From Dastarcus helophoroides (lineage: Eukaryota > Arthropoda > Insecta > Coleoptera > Bothrideridae), in contig CM053325.1 in the NCBI GenBank assembly GCA_028583605.1, positions 39,917,435 to 39,981,434 on the forward strand: a DNA stretch of 64,000 nt, in the 5' to 3' direction. The notes under the pieces are model-generated. The model ran no database searches. It was not told where the DNA came from and saw only the letters and a program-made list of their open reading frames with translations. The translations under genes and the position numbers were made by a program. Within the stretch, counting starts at the first letter, position 1. The number at the start of each line of letters is the position of its first letter. Positions 59,735 to 64,000 of the stretch are shown one piece after another.

Positions 59735-60350
59735 AGAGTACCTAGAAGGATTCCCGGCCGGAAGTCATATGTCAAACTTAAAAATGGCGGGAAATTCAAA
59801 AAAGTTGTGGGGGGGTACCGACTAGAACGTAATGTGACACTTCTGGGGTCAATGAACTCAGGTAATATGACACTTCTGAGGTCATAGAACTTTAAGGTAA
59901 TATGATACATTCAAGGTCCATGAACTCAGGTAATATGACACTTCAGAGGTCAAAGAACTTTAATGAAGTCGTATCACTTTAAGGCAATACGATATTTTCA
60001 AAAGTCAAAGAACTTGAAGGCAATATGAGACTTTCAAGGTTATAACACGAGTCAAATAACATTAATGAAGTCAAAGAACTTTAAGGCAATACGATACTTT
60101 CAAGGTTATAGCCCGAGTCATAAAACTTTACGGCAATAGGATACTTTCAAGGTTAGGGGAAATGAACTGATATAGTACAAAGAACCTAAACATAGTTATT
60201 TATAGACGTGACTCATCCGACGATCAAAGTTATTTTTAAACATGACATATATAGGGATACTTTCAAGGTTACCGGAAATGAACTGAAGTAAAACAAACAA
60301 AGCTAATGAACTTAAGTTATTTATAGATGTGACTCAAAGTTATTTTTAAA
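59735..60350. repeat. Polinton terminal repeat with reiterated motif
   Basis: The words GGTAATATGACACTTC, AGAACTTTAAGGCAATACGA and TACTTTCAAGGTTA recur about ten times between 59835 and 60275 with irregular spacing. They are followed by TATTTATAGACGTGACTCAT. The inverted counterpart is at 56400-57125, and similar but shorter arrays lie at 1-240 and 34020-34449. Confidence 0.85.
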
Positions 60351-60843
60351 CACAATCTCTACTCGAGTTGCTTGTTCGCTCATTGAACACACCGTATAAC
60401 ATAGCGGGGAATTTTAACTCGAGCAGATAATTAATCCGATTCAGTTATGCAATGATATAAAACTTGGCGAGCGGGAAGATGTAATATCACACCTATTATT
60501 ACAATGCTTTTTTCTCGGACTACCGAAAATTTTCCTGTCCTTTCTTGTTTGCCTAACTACGTAACTTGAATTGAAGTGTACATAGGACGAATAAAAATTT
60601 GCCTGTCATTTCTTGATTGCGATTGTTTGCTATAAACAAGAAAACTACCGTAACATGTGTAGGTAATGCGAAGTTACATAGCAGGTGGTGACATCCAACA
60701 AGTCGATACGCGAACGAAAAGTTCCTGTCAATTCTTGGAATTCGATTTAGTCACGTGACCTGCAAATACCTCTACCCATGGAAAAACTGAATTCAGTTTA
60801 GACTTTAATGTTACCTAGCGCAAATCCAAGCCCCCACTTTTTT

Positions 60844-60851
60844 TATATAAA
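60844..60851 (+). promoter_or_regulatory. TATA box of Polinton gene A
   Basis: TATATAAA lies about 55 bp before the ATG at 60904. It argues that transcription begins near 60875, so the longer frame from 60808 is not the true start. The decayed copy at 55.8 kb retains a similar TATTTATA word. Confidence 0.5.
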
Positions 60852-60903
60852 TGTAGGAACTCTTCCACAAGATGCCTACTTGAAGTGCGAGATAAATATA
60901 AAA

Positions 60904-61215
60904 ATGTCGTTCCTGGTTCAAGTCAACAAAAAAGCTTTATACAAGCCATCAGTCTCTTGCAGAGACTTAGCCGTCGACGTCAAGTATAAAGTGTTAAAAT
61001 TTTCCTTGATAAAATCAAAGTATGACGATAGGGATGTGGTAGTTACAGAATTTCAAGATTCAAAGACATTTTTACCGCAACGTTTTACCGAATTTTTTGA
61101 TCAAGACACAGTGAAGACGCTAAATAAAAGGATTAGTGACGGTGCTACGACTGTTTATATTACAAGTAAAGGTCCCATTGGAAATTCGACGAATATTGAA
61201 TTCACTGAAGAATAA
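60904..61215 (+). CDS. Polinton small protein A (possible OB-fold DNA-binding protein)
   Basis: It has 103 residues and starts MSFLVQVNKKALYKPSVSC. The upstream frame from 60808 is rejected because a TATA box lies at 60844. The middle reads YKVLKFSLIKSKYDDRDVVV, then DSKTFLPQRFTEFF and TLNKRI. The pattern Y.I...k...tkyg..v...l.d...fLP.R is one I associate with small single-strand DNA-binding OB-fold proteins; this is an inference, not a demonstrated match. It is fully open, while the copy at 55.4-55.7 kb is dead. Gene B begins 9 bp after its stop. Confidence 0.65.
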   Translation: MSFLVQVNKKALYKPSVSCRDLAVDVKYKVLKFSLIKSKYDDRDVVVTEFQDSKTFLPQRFTEFFDQDTVKTLNKRISDGATTVYITSKGPIGNSTNIEFTEE

Positions 61216-61224
61216 TCAACAAAT

Positions 61225-61533
61225 ATGTTGGGTAACGTCTTGGGTAAGAATAAACTGCAACATTTCTTGGATCCCATTCGAAAGCTGAAGACTGATATAA
61301 AAATATATCAAACTACGAGGAATTTTGGAAGGATGAAAATTTCAAAGCAGCCGAAGAAAGTTCACTTTAGCGAGAACGTTCAAATTCGGTACATTGATGC
61401 ATATGATGAAAGTAGAAAAGGAAATTGGGGACAACATGCAAGAGACCGAACAAGATTTCAAAGAAGAATTGCAGAAATTGATAACCTTTTGGACCCAATC
61501 TTGTTGAAAAAACTGGAATCGATGAAACTTTAG
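61225..61533 (+). CDS. Polinton small basic protein B, unknown function
   Basis: It has 102 residues. It starts MLGNVLGKNKLQHFLDPIRK and later reads KKVHFSENVQIRYIDAYDES and RDRTRFQRRIAEIDNLLDPI. It is rich in Lys and Arg with a predicted helical end. KVHFSENV resembles the KVxF docking motif for protein phosphatase 1 (K-V-H-F), which may be chance. The ATG lies 9 bp after the stop of gene A, so the two may share a transcript. AATAAA words follow at about 61573. A second copy in inverse (55112-55420) keeps the length but has two stops, which supports a real gene. Confidence 0.65.
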   Translation: MLGNVLGKNKLQHFLDPIRKLKTDIKIYQTTRNFGRMKISKQPKKVHFSENVQIRYIDAYDESRKGNWGQHARDRTRFQRRIAEIDNLLDPILLKKLESMKL

Positions 61534-61860
61534 TCAAGGAATATATTTTTATGTTTATCTTACACAAGATAAAATAAATAAATATTAAAATTTAATTGCT
61601 TTATTTTAACCTTAGATATAAACCGGAGAAAAAAATTAAAAATTGTGATACTGAAAAAAAAAAATTTCAGAATATAAATTCGCAATAAAGCTTGACTTAT
61701 GAAAAACAAGATTAAAATATAAATATCAATCGATAATAAATTGTAATATATCATGAAATTTTGTTTCAATCAGACATCTTTAAAGTAGATTAAATTACAA
61801 AGTAATAAAACAAGTTATTAGGAAAAATGTTTATTTCAATAACTGTAATAAAAGTACAAG

Positions 61861-62157
61861 TCAATTTTGTATTATATTTTTCTTGCATTCTGCACATCTG
61901 ATCCTAGATGGTGGAGGTCCATCGAAGTGAGTTATATCCCCAGGTCTATTGTAATGTTCCATGCAAGGCAATCTTCCTTTCAGAGCAGCAGAACTTTTAA
62001 ACTTCTCGGGTAAATATTCCCACACACTTGCCAAGTCCAAAAGTCTGACAGAATTTAATAGATATTTGTAGGGAAATTGTTTTAATTTATCCAAACCAAA
62101 CTCTTTTAATAGTTTACCATCTTGGTGTTTTAAAACTACATCCATCTCCGAAGACAT
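61861..62157 (-). CDS. Polinton small Cys/His protein C, unknown function
   Basis: It has 98 residues and starts MSSEMDVVLKHQDGKLLKEF. The body is SVRLLDLASVWEYLPEKFKS and the end is LPCMEHYNRPGDITHFDGPP then RIRCAECKKN. The C..H ... C..C arrangement at residues 67-92 could bind one zinc ion. It is fully open, lies 27 bp after the integrase stop on the same strand, and is followed by AATAAA on the minus strand at about 61834. No function is assigned. Confidence 0.6.
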   Translation of the reverse strand: MSSEMDVVLKHQDGKLLKEFGLDKLKQFPYKYLLNSVRLLDLASVWEYLPEKFKSSAALKGRLPCMEHYNRPGDITHFDGPPPSRIRCAECKKNIIQN

Positions 62158-62184
62158 TCTGCTTACAACTGAGATGTTTCTTGC

Positions 62185-63114
62185 TTATTTCAAAAATACG
62201 TCATTTGAATTAATCCAACTATTATGGGATTTGTCTAAACCTAACCACTTTACGTACAGTTTCTGTCCTTTTCTGCGCAAAACTTTTTCCACTAAGTAAA
62301 CGTTCGGCTGTTGAGCTTTCTGTAATTCTTCAACATAGAAACCTCCGCTAATCGGGTGTCCTCGAACATCTTCGAGTAAATAAGTCGTGGGATTTGTTAT
62401 TCGAACTTGTCTTATTTTAAATAATTCCGCAGTCCAGTTGGGTGTATATCCCTTAGCAAATACATGTTTAGCTTTGCTTATTCGAACAATGTCACCAACT
62501 TTAAATTTTTGAATTCCAGCACTTTTAATGTTGCTGAACGTTGTATTAAGCAGTTGTTTCTCATTCTTCTTATTTACTTCTGAAGGTTTCATTCCAATAG
62601 TTCAATGTTTCGTATTGTTATATTCGTCAACAACATCTCTTAAATAATCAATCCACTTGTGTTTTCCATGTAAACTAAACAATTTGTATAATTTTTCCTT
62701 TATCGTTCTAATAATTCTTTCAACTATTGCTGCCTTTTTAACACTGAATGTGCTGTAATGATTTATAGAGTACTTTTTCATCAGTTTATTAAAGTACGTA
62801 TTGTAAAATTCTTTTCCTTGGTCACTTTGTAGATTTTTCGGACCTCGATTTCCATTTTGTCTAAATATTTGATCCATTGCCTTACTAACTTCATCACCTG
62901 ATTTACTTTTAATCGCTTGAGTCCAAACAAACTTGGAATAACAATCAATTACAACAAGAATATACTTGTACCCTTTATTTTGCTTAGCATAATCTATCAA
63001 TTCAGCTAAATCGATTTGCCATAAATCACCTAAACCTTTAATAACCGTTTTTCTCCTAGGGAATTTTTTTCTTATAGATTTGTGCAGTTCCTTCACGACT
63101 TGTTGCTTGCTCAT
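62185..63114 (-). pseudogene. Polinton integrase with one premature stop
   Basis: A retroviral-type (DDE) integrase that would insert the element. From 63114 it starts MSKQQVVKELHKSIRKKFPR. The core has LWQIDLAEL (first Asp), IDCYSKFVWTQAI, LQSDQGKEF (second Asp) and FSVKKAAIVERIIRTIKEKL (Glu, 34 residues after the second Asp). After DEYNNTKH a TGA stands in the same frame at about 62600, then GMKPSEVNKK continues. The C-terminal part has KVGDIVRISKAKHVFAKGYT and a chromo-like domain ending LYVKWLGLDKSHNSWI. One base change, probably Ser to stop, is the only visible damage. The N-terminal zinc domain is short or absent. Confidence 0.88.
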
Positions 63115-63145
63115 CTTAAACTATTGCTTATAAGGTCAGATACAG

Positions 63146-63822
63146 CTATTTAATATGTAACATTTTCATGACATCTCCAATTAATTTTTCTTTATAGGCA
63201 TCTAATCTTTGATCGATAATTTTACTAAGAGAATTTTCATTTATGTCCGAAATAATTTTATTGTATTTCTGTTGCAATGTGTCCACATTACCATGCAGTA
63301 CATTATAATTGGTGCTCATTTGATTAAGGATATCACCGATCCTATTCAAAGATGTTTGCAGATTTTCAGCAGAACGGGAATGATCGAATAACGACGAATA
63401 ACGAGTTTTTTAATATTGTTTTGGTCATGTTTCAATTCGGCTATAGTTTTTTGTGTAACTTTGTCATAAATATCTGCTTGCTGTTTAAGTTGTACCAATA
63501 AGTGATTTGCTGGTTGTGAATTTACTTGTCCACTTCTCATGTTCCCTTTTTAATATTTTGTCGACCAACTTTATTTCCTTTTTAACATCAAAGAATGTTT
63601 CGGAAATTTTAGAATTTAGTTGGTTGAAAGCTTTGTTTACACTTTTCTTTAACTTTGCTATATAAAAATTTCTCTCTTCTCTTTCAGCAATTAATTTTCC
63701 TTCAACTTGTTTAAATAAACTGTTAATTTCTCTAGCTACGTAAATCATCTTTGCAGCATCTTCATGGTCTTTGGGCGCTCCTGCGTTACATAGGCGATGG
63801 CTTTCAAAATTATAGTCCCCAT
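63146..63822 (-). pseudogene. Polinton coiled-coil protein, frameshifted
   Basis: The probable start is the ATG at 63820-63822 (MGTIILKAIAYVTQ). After a frameshift near 63780 the frame gives MIYVAREINSLFKQVEGKLI, AKLKKSVNKAFNQLNSKISE and KRAHEKW-like KREHEKWTSKF. After another near 63540 it gives MRSGQVNSQPANHLLVQLKQ. After a third near 63380 it gives NRIGDILNQMSTNYNVLHGN to MKMLHIK. Heptad-like Leu/Ile spacing suggests a long coiled coil. The last 66 residues match 32563-32740. The function is unknown. Confidence 0.6.
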
Positions 63823-63900
63823 TTTATGTATAGGGAATTTGTACTATACTTTGTTTCTTTTTATTCGATTTTCCAAGCAAGGAATCCGAGTGACCAAACT

Positions 63901-63908
63901 TATAAATA
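63901..63908 (+). promoter_or_regulatory. TATA box in a divergent Polinton promoter
   Basis: TATAAATA lies 69 bp before the ATG at 63977 and in the gap between that gene and the minus-strand coiled-coil gene starting at 63822. Confidence 0.4.
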
Positions 63909-63976
63909 CCCATATTGAAAATGAAGTAAAAGTAATTAATCGATGTTTATATAGGTTAGCTAAATATTATTCAATA

Positions 63977-64000
63977 ATGTCACGTTCTAACAACTCTTCT
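63977..64000 (+). CDS. Start of the next Polinton gene, cut by the window end
   Basis: The ATG at 63977 opens MSRSNNSS, and the window then ends. A TATA box upstream and the divergent layout support a start here, but eight codons allow no identification. Confidence 0.35.

Larger units (their letters stand above)
59735..64000 (+). mobile_element. Polinton/Maverick, one end, continues beyond the window
   Basis: It starts AGAGTACCTAGAAGGATTCC at 59735. After the terminal repeat come two plus-strand genes (60904-61215, 61225-61533), then three minus-strand genes (61861-62157; integrase 62185-63114; coiled-coil 63146-63822), then the start of a plus-strand gene at 63977. A retroviral-type integrase with a chromo-like C-terminus, small genes and long terminal repeats are the marks of a Polinton. 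The DNA polymerase, ATPase, protease and capsid genes would lie to the right of the window. Confidence 0.88.

Noticed and set aside
59820..60280. Regularly repeated words that could suggest a CRISPR array
   Set aside because: Spacing is irregular, repeats are degenerate, and the array is part of Polinton terminal repeats in an animal genome.
60808..60903. N-terminal extension of Polinton gene A
   Set aside because: It overlaps a TATA box (60844-60851), and a better start lies at 60904 in an A-rich context.
1..64000. Search for tRNA, rRNA or other structured RNA genes
   Set aside because: No convincing tRNA A/B boxes or rRNA sequence were seen on either strand; a covariance-model scan would be decisive.

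Overview
The window looks like nuclear DNA of an insect. It is visibly AT-rich, has spliced minus-strand exons of a pickpocket (DEG/ENaC) sodium-channel gene, and is packed with arthropod-type transposons: Ty3/gypsy, BEL/Pao, Tc1/mariner, hAT, a Harbinger-like MITE and Polinton/Maverick. The order of insect cannot be fixed from this sequence alone. Almost every retroelement frame is broken, so most of the window is a record of old insertions.

Host gene. Four exons on the minus strand (43568-43774, 43110-43421, 39137-39269, 6666-6945) have good splice sites and their phases join exactly. They encode the first membrane segment, the FPAVTIC signature and much of the cysteine-rich extracellular domain of a pickpocket channel. 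The last intron seen is 32,191 nt (6946-39136). The first coding exon and the exons for the second membrane segment and pore were not found.

Layout. 1-240 is the end of a Polinton lying mostly outside the window. 241-6665 holds a Tc1/mariner relic (5320-6300) and small repeats. The giant intron holds: a truncated gypsy 'A' copy on the minus strand (12333-14890); a mariner relic (14903-15640); a 17.6/297-like gypsy 'B' (about 15650-28670) interrupted by a BEL/Pao element (16290-23985), which itself carries a Harbinger-like MITE (16484-17293) and a 1.23-kb insertion encoding a PIN/FEN-like nuclease relic (18985-20214). Gypsy B is interrupted again by a Tc1/mariner deletion derivative (24487-25869). 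Next come a second gypsy 'A' copy on the plus strand (28671-32562), fused to a decayed Polinton end (32563-34449), and fold-back MITEs (35.0 and 36.1 kb).

Right part. A MITE within a MITE (43826-45349), a hAT element with a perfect 8-bp target duplication (46122-47345) and a nearly intact Tc1/mariner element with long inverted repeats (47971-49976) are followed by a 374-bp tandem duplication. This duplication is split by a small retroposon with an 11-bp target duplication and a hammerhead-like motif (54428-54863). Two Polinton ends then face each other (55040-57125 and 59735-64000). The right one still carries three open small genes, a nearly intact integrase and a coiled-coil gene, and continues beyond the window.
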